NCBI GenBank assembly: GCA_014654775.1
Contig: JACVZW010000043.1
Location: 1-45,418, forward strand
Direction of reading: 5' to 3'
DNA: 45,418 nucleotides
DNA from: Paracoccaceae bacterium
Lineage (GTDB): Bacteria; Pseudomonadota; Alphaproteobacteria; Rhodobacterales; Rhodobacteraceae
In this document: positions 32,522 to 40,925 of the stretch, piece after piece
Layout of the letters: the number at the start of each line of letters is the position of its first letter
Position numbering within the stretch: position 1 is the stretch's first letter
Notes under the pieces: model-generated
Database searches by the model: none
What the model was told of the DNA's origin: nothing
The model's input: the letters and a program-made list of their open reading frames with translations, nothing else
Position numbers and translations under genes: made by a program

Positions 32522-33631
32522 ATGCCATTGGCCGCCACGCGCCCGAACGACGGCTTCGTCGTTTTCGACCATGTTCAGAAAAGCTACGACGGCGTCTCGC
32601 TTGTCGTGAAGGATTTGAACCTGACCATCGGCAAGGGCGAGTTCCTGACGATGCTTGGCCCTTCGGGCAGCGGCAAGACCACCTGCCTGATGATGCTGGC
32701 GGGCTTTGAGACGGCGACCAACGGGGAAATCCTGCTGGATGGCCGCCCGATCAATCAGGTGCCGCCGCATAAGCGCGGCATCGGGATGGTGTTCCAGAAC
32801 TATGCGTTGTTTCCGCATATGACGGTGGGCGAGAACCTTGCCTTCCCGCTGGAAGTGCGGGGGATGGGCAAGTCAGAGCGCGAGGAGAAGATCAAGCGCG
32901 CGCTGGACATGGTGCAGATGGGGGCTTTCGCCAACCGTCGGCCCGCGCAGCTTTCGGGCGGGCAGCAGCAGCGCATCGCGCTGGACCGCGCGCTGGTCTT
33001 TGACCCCAAGCTTGTTCTGATGGACGAACCGCTGGGCGCGCTGGACAAGCAATTGCGCGAGCATATGCAATTCGAGATCAAGCATCTGCATGAAAGCCTT
33101 GGCATCACCGTGGTCTATGTGACCCACGATCAGGGCGAGGCGCTGACGATGTCCGACCGGATCGCCGTCTTCAACGATGGGCGCATCCAGCAGTTGGCCC
33201 CGCCTGCCGATCTTTATGAACGGCCCGACAACAGTTTCGTGGCCCAGTTCATCGGCGAGAACAACCGATTGGAAGGCACGGTCGAGGAAATCCGCGACGG
33301 ACGCGCGCTGGTGCGGCTTTCGACGGGCGAGTTGATCGACGCCACGCCTGTGAACGTTTCGGCCAAGGGTCAGAAGACGCTGGTGTCGATCCGGCCCGAG
33401 CGGGTGGAGTTCAAGCCCGACCTGCTGCCCGCGGATGCGCATCTGATCGAGGCGGAGGTGGTGGAGGTCATCTATATGGGCGACCTGTTCCGCACCGTGC
33501 TGAAGGTGGCGGGCCATGATGACTTCGTCATCAAGAGCCGCAACACGCTGGGCCAGCGCGTGCTGACCCCCGGCGAGAAGATCAGGATCGGCTGGGCGCC
33601 GCAGGATGCGCGCGCGCTCGACCCGGTCTGA
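32522..33631 (+). CDS. potA: ABC transporter ATPase, spermidine/putrescine type
   Basis: Protein of 369 residues from the ATG at 32522. GGGGAG ends 1 base before this ATG, which is too close, so the TTG at 32528 (6 bp on, correct spacing) may be the real start; earlier ATGs add a non-conserved leader. All nucleotide-binding motifs are present: Walker A GPSGSGKT (46-53), Q-loop VFQNYALFPH, signature LSGGQQQR, Walker B LVLMDEP and switch VTHDQ. A TOBE domain (about 285-360) follows, as in PotA/FbpC/MalK-type subunits. It powers uptake through the two permeases encoded downstream. The operon order (ATPase, binding protein, two permeases) fits a polyamine or similar importer. Confidence 0.9.
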   Translation: MPLAATRPNDGFVVFDHVQKSYDGVSLVVKDLNLTIGKGEFLTMLGPSGSGKTTCLMMLAGFETATNGEILLDGRPINQVPPHKRGIGMVFQNYALFPHMTVGENLAFPLEVRGMGKSEREEKIKRALDMVQMGAFANRRPAQLSGGQQQRIALDRALVFDPKLVLMDEPLGALDKQLREHMQFEIKHLHESLGITVVYVTHDQGEALTMSDRIAVFNDGRIQQLAPPADLYERPDNSFVAQFIGENNRLEGTVEEIRDGRALVRLSTGELIDATPVNVSAKGQKTLVSIRPERVEFKPDLLPADAHLIEAEVVEVIYMGDLFRTVLKVAGHDDFVIKSRNTLGQRVLTPGEKIRIGWAPQDARALDPV

Positions 33632-33639
33632 AAGGATGC

Positions 33640-33659
33640 TCTGCCCGCAAGGGCGGGGC
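33640..33659 (+). promoter_or_regulatory. Stem with GCAA tetraloop between potA-like and binding-protein genes
   Basis: CTCTGCCC-GCAA-GGGCGGGG forms an 8-bp stem (with G-T pairs) capped by a GNRA loop, shortly after the ATPase stop. No T-run follows; such intercistronic stems often protect the downstream binding-protein message from decay. Confidence 0.4.
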
Positions 33660-33704
33660 CAATGACAACAGAGCAGTTCTGTTCAACATGGGAGCTAACC
33701 AAAT

Positions 33705-34778
33705 ATGAAGAAAATCCTGATCCTGACCACCGCCCTGACCGGGTTTGCCGTTTCGGCATCCGCGCAGGAACTGACGGTGATGAGCTGGGGCGGCGCCTAT
33801 GGCGAAGCCCAGACCGAAGCGCATGTGAAGCCTTGGGCGGCGGCCTCGGGCTTTGCGGCCAAGATGGTGGACAGCGACAACCCGGCGACCCCGATCAAGG
33901 CGATGGTCGAAGCGGGCAACGTGACCATCGACGTGGCCTCGCTGGAATATGCCGACGCGATCCGTCTGTGCGACGAAGGCATGCTGGAGCCGATCGACAT
34001 CGCGTCGCTGCCCGCCGGTGCCGATGGCACGCCGGCCGCTGATGACTTCTTGGCGGGTGCGGTGACTGAATGCGGCGTGTCGACCGACATCTGGTCGACG
34101 GTCTATGCCTATGATGACACCAAGTTCCCGGGCGAAAAGCCCACCACCGTGGCCGATTTCTTTGATCTGGAAAAGTTCCCGGGCAAGCGCGGCGTGCGCA
34201 AGGGCGCCAAGGCCGTTCTGGAAGTGGCGCTGATGGCCGATGGCGTTCCGGCGGCGGAAGTCTACAGCGTGCTGTCGACCCCGGAAGGCGTGGACCGTGC
34301 CTTCGCCAAGCTGGACACGATCAAGTCGGAAGTGGTGTGGTGGGAAGCCGGTTCGCAGGCGCCGCAACTGCTGGCCGATGGCGAAGTGGTGATGACCACA
34401 GCCTATAACGGCCGGATCTTCAACGCGGCCGTCGCCGAGAACAAGCCTTTCGTCATCGTCTGGGACGGCCAGCTCTACGAAAACGAAATGTACGCGATCC
34501 CGAAGGGCGCCCCGAACAAGGATCAGGCGCTTGAGTTTATCAAGTACGCCACCTCGACCGAAGGTCTGCGGGCGCAGGCGCAGTACATCTCCTACGGCCC
34601 GGCCCGGAAGTCGGCTCTGGCAGAAGAGCTGATCTACAAGGACGGCAAGACCGTCATGGGTCCGCATCTGCCGACCGCGCCGGAGAACATGAAGAACGCT
34701 CTGGAAACCTCGGCCGATTTCTGGGTGGACCGGAACGAGGAACTGAACGAGCGCTTCAACGCCTGGCTTGCTCAGTGA
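33705..34778 (+). CDS. Periplasmic polyamine-type substrate-binding protein
   Basis: Protein of 357 residues with a clear signal peptide (MKKILILTTALTGFAVSASA, cut before QE near residue 21). The mature part has the PotD/PotF-like type II binding fold: LTVMSWGGAYGEAQ at the N-terminus, DVASLEYADAIRLCDEGMLEPID, and the family's AYNGRIFNAAVAENKPFVIVWDGQLYENEMYAIPKGAPN segment that lines the ligand site. It hands ligand to the permeases. Polyamines are the usual cargo of this branch, but some members bind other cationic or organic compounds, so spermidine or putrescine is an inference. A strong terminator hairpin follows the gene. Confidence 0.9.
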   Translation: MKKILILTTALTGFAVSASAQELTVMSWGGAYGEAQTEAHVKPWAAASGFAAKMVDSDNPATPIKAMVEAGNVTIDVASLEYADAIRLCDEGMLEPIDIASLPAGADGTPAADDFLAGAVTECGVSTDIWSTVYAYDDTKFPGEKPTTVADFFDLEKFPGKRGVRKGAKAVLEVALMADGVPAAEVYSVLSTPEGVDRAFAKLDTIKSEVVWWEAGSQAPQLLADGEVVMTTAYNGRIFNAAVAENKPFVIVWDGQLYENEMYAIPKGAPNKDQALEFIKYATSTEGLRAQAQYISYGPARKSALAEELIYKDGKTVMGPHLPTAPENMKNALETSADFWVDRNEELNERFNAWLAQ

Positions 34779-34788
34779 TCTGACGACC

Positions 34789-34820
34789 GGGGGCGCGGGC
34801 ATTCCGCGCCCCCCTTCTTT
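34789..34820 (+). terminator. Internal terminator after the binding-protein gene
   Basis: Perfect 10-bp stem GGGGGCGCGG/CCGCGCCCCC around GCATT, followed by TTCTTTTT. It lies inside the operon, 10 bp past the binding-protein stop and 20 bp before the permease gene, so it probably lets only part of the transcripts continue and keeps the binding protein in excess. Confidence 0.85.
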
Positions 34821-34840
34821 TTCGCGCAAAGAGGCCGACC

Positions 34841-36121
34841 ATGGCTGATGTGACCGCTGCCGCGCCAATGACGGGGGCCCAAATGACGGGACCGCTGACG
34901 ACGGCGGATGGACGCCCGCTTAAGGCGGCGCTTGCGGCGGCGCAGGCGCGGGCCAAGCGGCGGGCTTTCCTGCTGGTCCTGCCCTTGCTGGCCTTTGTCG
35001 TGCTGACCTTCATCATCCCGATCGGGCAGATGCTGGACAGGTCGTTCCACCATGACGGGTTTTCGGCCAATGCCCCTGCGGTATCGGCCTGGTTTGCGGC
35101 CAATCCGGCGGGCACGGTGCCCGACGAGGCGGCCTTCGCCGCCCTGGCCGAAGATTTCCGCAGCATGAAGGAAAACAAGACGGCGGGCGAGGCGGGCACG
35201 CGGGTGAATTACACGCTGGCCGAGACGCGGTCGCTGATCACCAAGACGGCGCGGAATGCCGATGATCTGGCCCCGCCCTACAAGGAAGCCTTCCTTGCCA
35301 TCGACGACCGCTGGGACGATCCGGCCGTCTGGCAAGCGATGCGATCCTCATCAAGCGAATTCACGGCGGATTTCTACCTGTCTGCCCTTGATCTGGAACG
35401 GGCCGAGGATGGCAGCATCCAGCGGGTGGAAGAGAACGGGCGGATCTATGTCTATCTTTTCGTGAAGACCTTCCTCATTTCGGGTCTGATCACGCTGATC
35501 TGTCTGCTGCTGGCCTTTCCGGTGGCCCATCTTCTGGCCACCCTGCCGATGGCCAAGGCGAACCTGCTGATGATCCTTGTCCTGTTGCCCTTCTGGACAT
35601 CGCTTCTGGTGCGGACGACCAGCTGGATCGTGCTGCTGCAGGGCGAGGGGGTGATCAACGATCTGCTGATCTCGCTTGGCCTGATCGGGGATGATGGGCG
35701 GTTGAAGATGATCTACAACCAGACCGGCACGATCATCGTGATGACCCATGTGCTGCTTCCCTTCATGATCCTGCCGCTTTATTCGGTGATGCGGGTGATC
35801 CCGCCCAGCTATGCGAGGGCCGCGCGGTCTTTGGGCGCAACAAGCTGGACCACCTTCCGTCGCATCTACCTGCCGCAGACCCTGCCCGGGATCGGGGCGG
35901 GGGCACTGCTCGTCTTCATCCTTGCGGTGGGCTATTTCATCACGCCCGCGCTGGTGGGGGGGGCGGATGGTCAGCTGATTTCGAACCTGATCGACTTCCA
36001 CATGAAGAATTCGAACTGGTCCATGGCGGCGGCGCTGTCGGCGATGCTGCTGGCGGGGGTGCTTGTGCTGTATTGGCTGTACGACCGCCTGATCGGCATC
36101 GACAACCTGAAACTCGGCTGA
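34841..36121 (+). CDS. ABC transporter permease, PotB type, with large periplasmic insert
   Basis: Protein of 426 residues, longer than the usual 280-300 of PotB-type permeases. The first membrane helix is at about 43-65. Then come about 140 residues (70-205) of polar, helical sequence before the second helix (about 208-230); this insert should face the periplasm. The core permease domain with the ATPase-contact loop AARSLGATSWTTFRRIYLP (EAA-type motif) lies near residue 325-345. ATG at 34841 follows AGAGG. The partner permease starts 13 bp after the stop. Confidence 0.88.
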   Translation: MADVTAAAPMTGAQMTGPLTTADGRPLKAALAAAQARAKRRAFLLVLPLLAFVVLTFIIPIGQMLDRSFHHDGFSANAPAVSAWFAANPAGTVPDEAAFAALAEDFRSMKENKTAGEAGTRVNYTLAETRSLITKTARNADDLAPPYKEAFLAIDDRWDDPAVWQAMRSSSSEFTADFYLSALDLERAEDGSIQRVEENGRIYVYLFVKTFLISGLITLICLLLAFPVAHLLATLPMAKANLLMILVLLPFWTSLLVRTTSWIVLLQGEGVINDLLISLGLIGDDGRLKMIYNQTGTIIVMTHVLLPFMILPLYSVMRVIPPSYARAARSLGATSWTTFRRIYLPQTLPGIGAGALLVFILAVGYFITPALVGGADGQLISNLIDFHMKNSNWSMAAALSAMLLAGVLVLYWLYDRLIGIDNLKLG

Positions 36122-36134
36122 GGGAGCGCGGATC

Positions 36135-37073
36135 ATGGCCCTGCCCATCTATGCAAGCCCTCTGGAGCGGATCTGGCACTACACCTATCTGGTGCTGTGC
36201 ACGGCGATCTTCATCTTCCTGATCTCGCCTATCCTTGTGGTCATCCCGCTGTCGTTCAACGCAGAGCCCTATTTCACCTTCACCGAGGCGATGCTGACCT
36301 TCGATCCGGTGGGCTATTCGCTACGTTGGTATGATGCGCTGTTGACGCTGGGGATGCAGGCGCCGGACGCCCTGCGCGACGGGGCGTGGTGGCGCGACAT
36401 GTGGGAAAACTCCACCTGGGTGCGGGCGGCGAAGAATTCGATCATCGTGGGCTTCTGGTCGACGATCCTTGCCACGGTGCTGGGAACGCTCGCGGCGCTG
36501 GGCCTGTCGCGGCCGGAAATGCCCTATCGTCGGGTGGTGATGGCGATCCTGATCAGCCCGATGATCGTGCCGATCATCATCATCGCGACGGGGCTGTTCT
36601 TCTTCTATTCGAACCCCTGCGCGATCCTTGGCTTCGAATGCGGGCGGCTGACGAGCACCTATCTGGGCGTGATCCTTGCCCATACCACGCTGGGGATTCC
36701 CTTTGTGATCATCACCGTGACGGCGACGTTGTCGGGCTTTGACCAGTCGCTGATCCGGGCGTCGGCGAGCCTTGGCGCCTCACCGTCGCGCACCTTCTTC
36801 AAGGTGATCATGCCGCTGATCCTGCCGGGTGTGGTGTCGGGCGCGCTGTTCGCCTTCGTCACCTCCTTCGACGAAGTCGTGGCCGTGCTGTTCATCGCGG
36901 GGCCGGATCAGCAGACAATCCCGCGGCAGATGTGGAACGGCATCCGCGAGGCCATCTCGCCTGCGATTCTTGCGGTTGCGACGATCCTGGTCGCCATCTC
37001 CATCGCGCTGCTGGCGACGGTGGAACTGCTGCGACGTCGGTCGGAGCGCCTGCGCGGCGTGACGCCGCAGTGA
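36135..37073 (+). CDS. ABC transporter permease, PotC type
   Basis: Protein of 312 residues with six membrane helices. A GAGGGAG ribosome-binding site overlapping the previous stop precedes the ATG at 36135. The EAA-type loop is RASASLGASPSRTFFKVIMPLILPG near residue 210-235. Between helices 1 and 2 lies a polar segment of about 65 residues (RWYDALLTLGMQAPDALRDGAWWRDMWENS), longer than in E. coli PotC and parallel to the insert in the partner permease. It is the last gene of the operon; three palindromic repeats follow and separate it from the convergent AEC transporter gene. Confidence 0.9.
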   Translation: MALPIYASPLERIWHYTYLVLCTAIFIFLISPILVVIPLSFNAEPYFTFTEAMLTFDPVGYSLRWYDALLTLGMQAPDALRDGAWWRDMWENSTWVRAAKNSIIVGFWSTILATVLGTLAALGLSRPEMPYRRVVMAILISPMIVPIIIIATGLFFFYSNPCAILGFECGRLTSTYLGVILAHTTLGIPFVIITVTATLSGFDQSLIRASASLGASPSRTFFKVIMPLILPGVVSGALFAFVTSFDEVVAVLFIAGPDQQTIPRQMWNGIREAISPAILAVATILVAISIALLATVELLRRRSERLRGVTPQ

Positions 37074-37087
37074 CCCGCCAGAGCGGA

Positions 37088-37116
37088 GCGAAAAATCTTC
37101 ACTGAAGATTTTTCGC
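37088..37116. repeat. Modular palindrome, type A, loop ACT (copy 2)
   Basis: Arms GCGAAAAATCTTC/GAAGATTTTTCGC around ACT, 14 bp past the permease stop. Same arms as 4549-4576. Confidence 0.85.
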
Positions 37117-37128
37117 GGTTCCGGGACG

Positions 37129-37154
37129 GAAAAATCTTCGGATGAAGATTTTTC
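37129..37154. repeat. Modular palindrome, type A, loop GGAT (copy 3)
   Basis: Arms GAAAAATCTTC/GAAGATTTTTC around GGAT. The loop equals that of the type B unit at 4581-4608, so loops and arms are combined freely. Confidence 0.85.
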
Positions 37155-37161
37155 GGTGGGG

Positions 37162-37187
37162 GAAGAATTTTCGTACGAAAATTCTTC
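37162..37187. repeat. Modular palindrome, type B, loop GTAC (copy 2)
   Basis: Perfect 26-bp palindrome with arms GAAGAATTTTC/GAAAATTCTTC around GTAC. Its arms are those of 4581-4608 and its loop that of 4549-4576. Confidence 0.85.
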
Positions 37188-37208
37188 GGAGGCGGCCCAG
37201 ACGCCGCC

Positions 37209-38147
37209 TCAGGGCAGGATCTGCAGCCAGACCCAGATGGTGCCGATCGAGAGCGCCGTGGCGATGAGCACGGTGGACGCCGCGACGCGTTTGCCGACTC
37301 CGTAAAGGTTGGCGAAGATATAGGCATTCACGCCCGGCGCCATAGCGGCAGTCATCACCGCCGAGCGCAGACCTGCCGTGTCGAGGTCAAACGCGTAACG
37401 GCCCAAGGCATAGGTCAGCGCTGGATGCAGGATCAGCGAGCATGCGGTGAGCATCGCGATGATCCGATAATCTCCGTCTGGCCGGTAGCGTAGCAGCACG
37501 CCGCCCAGACCGAAAAGCGCAGTGGGGATCGCGGTGCCGGCGATCAGGTCGATGGCCGACCATGCCACGCCCGGCAGGGGTAGGCCCGAGAGGTTCACGG
37601 CGAAGCCCGCCGTGATGCCAAGGACGAGGGGTTGCGAGAAGATGGCCGTCACGATCTGGCGGAGCAGGGCCGCGCCGGAAAGACCCTGTCCGCGTGTGCG
37701 CGCCCATTCCATCAGCGCGATGCCGAAACCGTAGAACAGGGGCGAATGGATCGCGATGATGGCGAAGTTCCCCGCCAGCGCCTCGGTCCCGTAGGCGCGT
37801 TCGGTGATCGGCACGCCAAGGAGGAGGGAATTGGAGAAAAGCGCGACAAAGCCGATGGCAGTGGCATCGGTCACCGGTCGGCGGAACAGGAGGATCGCCG
37901 CCGCGAAGGCTGTGAAGAAAGAGGCGAAGGCGGCGAGATAAAAGGACAGGAAGAGCGCGGGCTGGAAGGTTGCCGAAAGGTCGAGCCGCGCGATGGAGGT
38001 GAAGAGGAGTGTGGGCGCGGCAAAGTTCTGGGCATAGCGCATCAACGCATCTACCGCTTCGGGGCCGAAGAGGCGGGCGCGCGCCGCAGCATAGCCCATG
38101 CCGATCACCAGAAAGACGGGCAGGATGACGTCGAGAAGCGCGTTCAC
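37209..38147 (-). CDS. AEC (auxin efflux carrier) family transporter
   Basis: Protein of 312 residues starting with GTG at 38147. About ten membrane helices in two halves of five, as usual for the AEC/BASS fold. Recognisable segments are ILPVFLVIGMGYAAAR at the N-terminus and NSLLLGVPITERAYG near residue 107-121 with the crossover proline. Bacterial members carry malate, malonate or other small anions; the cargo here is unknown. It begins 4 bp after the MBL-hydrolase stop and is the last gene of a long minus-strand run that starts at the SPOR lipoprotein gene. Confidence 0.88.
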   Translation of the reverse strand: MNALLDVILPVFLVIGMGYAAARARLFGPEAVDALMRYAQNFAAPTLLFTSIARLDLSATFQPALFLSFYLAAFASFFTAFAAAILLFRRPVTDATAIGFVALFSNSLLLGVPITERAYGTEALAGNFAIIAIHSPLFYGFGIALMEWARTRGQGLSGAALLRQIVTAIFSQPLVLGITAGFAVNLSGLPLPGVAWSAIDLIAGTAIPTALFGLGGVLLRYRPDGDYRIIAMLTACSLILHPALTYALGRYAFDLDTAGLRSAVMTAAMAPGVNAYIFANLYGVGKRVAASTVLIATALSIGTIWVWLQILP

Positions 38148-38151
38148 TGCC

Positions 38152-38964
38152 CTAGGCCTGATTGCCGTATTCGATCACCATCCCGTCATGGGCGGGGCGG
38201 ATATGGGGGGGAAGCTCCGCCTCCATCTCGGCGAAGTCTAGGTCGTGGTGCATGTTGGTGATCACAGCGCGGGCAGGCCGGGCACGGCCGATCCAGTCGA
38301 GCGTCAGGGCCAGATGGGCATGGGTTGGATGCGGTTTTCGGCGCAGGGCATCAACGATCCAGCAGTCGAGGCCGGAAAGGTGGGGCCAGCTTGCCTCGGG
38401 GATGTCCACCGCGTCGGGGAGATAGGCGAGCGGGCCGATCCGGAAACCCAGCGCATCCATGCTGCCGTGATGGGCGGTGAATGGCGTGAAGGCGAGCGTG
38501 CCGCCCGCGCCCGCGATATGGATGTCGCCCTCGATCAGGTTGAGGTCGAGGATGGGCGGGTAGGGGCTGCCTGCGGGCTGCACGAAGGCATAGCCGAAAC
38601 GCGAGATGAGCGCCTCTTGCGTGGGGCCGTCGGCCCAGACAGGCAGGCGGCGGCGCAGGTTGAAGACGATCTGGCGCAGGTCATCAAGGCCGTGGACGTG
38701 GTCGGCATGGGAGTGGGTGTAGACAACGGCATCGAGCGTGCCGATCCCGGCATCGAGCAGTTGTTCGCGCATATCGGGCGTGGTGTCGATCAGTACGCGG
38801 GTGACGCCCTCGGCGGTTTCGCGTTCCACCAGAAGCGAGCAGCGGCGGCGGCGGTTCCTGGGGTTGAAGGGGTCGCAGGCGCCCCAATCGCCGCCGGGCG
38901 GCCCGAGGCGGGGCACACCGCCCGACGATCCGCAGCCAAGGATGGTGAAACGCAGCGTGGCCAT
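38152..38964 (-). CDS. MBL-fold metallo-hydrolase, PhnP-like
   Basis: Protein of 270 residues from the ATG at 38964, whose A is shared with the last base of the tatD stop (TGATG). The metal-binding motif THSHADH (H84, H86, D88, H89) is complete, and further ligands follow in TPFTAHHG near residue 170 and TNMHHDLDF near 245. The N-terminus LGCGSSGGVPRLG and the CDPFNPRNRRRRCSLLV segment are typical of the PhnP/phosphoribosyl cyclic phosphodiesterase branch, which hydrolyses phosphodiesters. No phosphonate genes are nearby, so a general phosphodiesterase role is more likely. It is coupled to tatD. Confidence 0.88.
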   Translation of the reverse strand: MATLRFTILGCGSSGGVPRLGPPGGDWGACDPFNPRNRRRRCSLLVERETAEGVTRVLIDTTPDMREQLLDAGIGTLDAVVYTHSHADHVHGLDDLRQIVFNLRRRLPVWADGPTQEALISRFGYAFVQPAGSPYPPILDLNLIEGDIHIAGAGGTLAFTPFTAHHGSMDALGFRIGPLAYLPDAVDIPEASWPHLSGLDCWIVDALRRKPHPTHAHLALTLDWIGRARPARAVITNMHHDLDFAEMEAELPPHIRPAHDGMVIEYGNQA

Positions 38965-39776
38965 CAGGCGGCCTTTGCCTTGCGCGCGGCGCGCGTAAAG
39001 AGACGGTCGAAATTCGCCGTCGTCTGGGCGGCGAACTCGGCCTCGGACATGCCGTAAAGCGCGGCCCCGGTCTTTGCGGTGAAGGCGGTATAGGCCGGTT
39101 CGTTCCGTTTGCCGCGATGGGGGAGGGGCGCGAGGTAGGGGCTGTCTGTTTCCAGAAGGATGCGGTCCACGGGGGCGGCGGCGAAGATGTCGCGCAGCTC
39201 TTGCGATTTCGGGAAGGTCGCGATGCCAGACATCGACAGGTAGAAGCCCAGATCGAGCGCGGCCTTGGCCAATGCAGCCCCGGAAGAGAAGCAGTGCATG
39301 ACGCAAGCGTAGGGGCGGTCGCGGAAGCCTTCGGTCAGGATCGCGGCCATGTCGTCATCCGCCGCGCGGGTGTGGATGATAAGGGGGAGGCCCGTCTCCT
39401 GCGCCGCGATGATGTGGAGGCGGAGCGAAGTCTTCTGCACCTCGGCGCTGTCGGCGGTGTAGTGGTAATCAAGGCCCGTTTCGCCGATGCCGACGAATTT
39501 CGGGTGGCGCGACAGGGCGACAAGCTGGTCCACGGTGACGAGGGGCTCTTCGGCGGCACTCATCGGGTGGATGCCGGCGGCGTAGAAGACGCCGTCATGC
39601 GCCTCGGCAATCGCGCGGACGGTGGGTTCATTCTTCAGCCGGGTGCAGATCGTGACCATGCGGGTGACGCCCGCCGCGCGGGCGCGGGCGATCACCTGCG
39701 GAAGTTCTTCCGCGAAATCGGGGAAGTCCAGATGGCAGTGGCTGTCGACGAGTTCGGGCCGGGGTTCGGAGGTCAT
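38964..39776 (-). CDS. TatD family metal-dependent hydrolase (DNase)
   Basis: Protein of 270 residues with a TIM-barrel amidohydrolase fold. The metal ligands begin with DSHCHLD (H13, H15); later motifs are GETGLDYHY near residue 98, PLIIHTRAADDD near 130, VMHCFSSG near 155, and LETDSPYLAP near 208 with the last Asp. TatD proteins act as 3'-5' exonucleases on DNA or RNA in repair and turnover. It follows holB after 6 bp and shares a base with the MBL gene, an arrangement (tmk-holB-tatD-MBL) that is widespread in proteobacteria. Confidence 0.94.
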   Translation of the reverse strand: MTSEPRPELVDSHCHLDFPDFAEELPQVIARARAAGVTRMVTICTRLKNEPTVRAIAEAHDGVFYAAGIHPMSAAEEPLVTVDQLVALSRHPKFVGIGETGLDYHYTADSAEVQKTSLRLHIIAAQETGLPLIIHTRAADDDMAAILTEGFRDRPYACVMHCFSSGAALAKAALDLGFYLSMSGIATFPKSQELRDIFAAAPVDRILLETDSPYLAPLPHRGKRNEPAYTAFTAKTGAALYGMSEAEFAAQTTANFDRLFTRAARKAKAA

Positions 39777-39782
39777 GGACGC

Positions 39783-40922
39783 TCACCTCTGGGCGAGCGT
39801 TCCCGCCGTCTTTTCAAGGGTGAGAACCATATCCATGAGAAGGGCGGCAGGGTCAAGGTTCACCGCCTTGCCGCGACGCGCGCGCTGGGCGAGGGATTGG
39901 GCGATCTCGGCCCACATCCGGGCGGCATCGGGCGCGTCGGCAAGGCGGGTAAGGAGAGCGGCCTCGCCCTTCGCGGCCTCGGGCGGAAGCTGGCGGGTAG
40001 CAGCAGCGCGGGCAAGGCGGGTGAGGAAGAGGTCGATCAGGGTGAGGATGAGGTCGAATTGCGCCTCGGCCCCCCGGCCTGCGCCAAGATCGGCCAGCGC
40101 AAGGGCGCGCGGGCGGTCAAGGCGGGGAAGGGAGGCAAAAAGGTCGATCAGCAGGGCATAGAGTTTTAGCCCGTCGAGATTGGTCAGGCGGAACGCCTCG
40201 CCCACGGACCCGCCCGCGAGTTCGGCCAGCGCCTGCGCCTGATCTACGGCCACCTCGCCCCCTGCGGCTGTGAGCGCTTGCGCCAAGGCTTCGGGTGGGA
40301 GGGCCGAGAGGCGGAGTTCGCGGCAGCGGGAGTGGATGGTGGGCAGAAGGCGGTGGGGTTGATGAGCGATCAGGAGGAAGGTCACGCCGACGGGCGGTTC
40401 CTCCAGCAGTTTCAGGACGGCATTGGCGGCGGAGGTGTTCAACTCGTCAGCAGCGTCGATGATGGCCACGCGGCGGCCGCCATCGGCGGCGGACATGGCG
40501 AAGAAGGATTTCAGCGCGCGCGCCTCTTCAACGGTGATTTCCTGCCGGAGGCGGCTGTTCTTGTCATCCCACGGGCGGCGCAGCAGGAAAAGACGCGGTT
40601 CTGACAGGGCGCGCAGGCGGCGGGCGAGGGGCGTGTCTTCGGGCGTGTCGAGGGTTTCGGGCGGGGGCGGTGCGCCGAAGAGGCCGCCATCATCGGCGGG
40701 TGTGTCCAGCAGGAACCGCGCGATGCGCCAGGCCAGCGTGGCCTTGCCGACGCCGCGCGGGCCGGAAATGAGCCAGCCGTGATGCAGGCGGCCCGAGGTG
40801 AAGGCGGAGAGGAAGGTCGCCTCGGCCGCCTCATGCCCGAAAAGGCGGGCGGTTTCGCGGGGGTGGGGGGCGCCTTCGATCCGGTCGGGTTCGGGGATGT
40901 CCTCGGGGGCGATGGCGGCCAT
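39783..40922 (-). CDS. holB: DNA polymerase III delta' subunit
   Basis: Protein of 379 residues of the AAA+ clamp-loader family. The N-terminal domain has the P-loop-like GPRGVGKAT (54-62), VAIIDAADELNTSAANAVLKLLEEPP (Walker B and box VII region) and HSRCRELRL (sensor 1 with the SRC arginine finger). The C-terminal third is the helical collar domain. Delta' opens and loads the sliding clamp together with delta and tau/gamma. The zinc-binding cysteines found in some delta' proteins are not visible. It lies 3 bp after tmk, with which it is almost certainly co-transcribed. Confidence 0.93.
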   Translation of the reverse strand: MAAIAPEDIPEPDRIEGAPHPRETARLFGHEAAEATFLSAFTSGRLHHGWLISGPRGVGKATLAWRIARFLLDTPADDGGLFGAPPPPETLDTPEDTPLARRLRALSEPRLFLLRRPWDDKNSRLRQEITVEEARALKSFFAMSAADGGRRVAIIDAADELNTSAANAVLKLLEEPPVGVTFLLIAHQPHRLLPTIHSRCRELRLSALPPEALAQALTAAGGEVAVDQAQALAELAGGSVGEAFRLTNLDGLKLYALLIDLFASLPRLDRPRALALADLGAGRGAEAQFDLILTLIDLFLTRLARAAATRQLPPEAAKGEAALLTRLADAPDAARMWAEIAQSLAQRARRGKAVNLDPAALLMDMVLTLEKTAGTLAQR

Positions 40923-40925
40923 GGG

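Noticed and set aside
29987-32818. Long minus-strand open frame opposite the end of RTX gene 2
   Set aside because: Composition artefact of the same kind; the plus strand has clear RTX and Hint domains.
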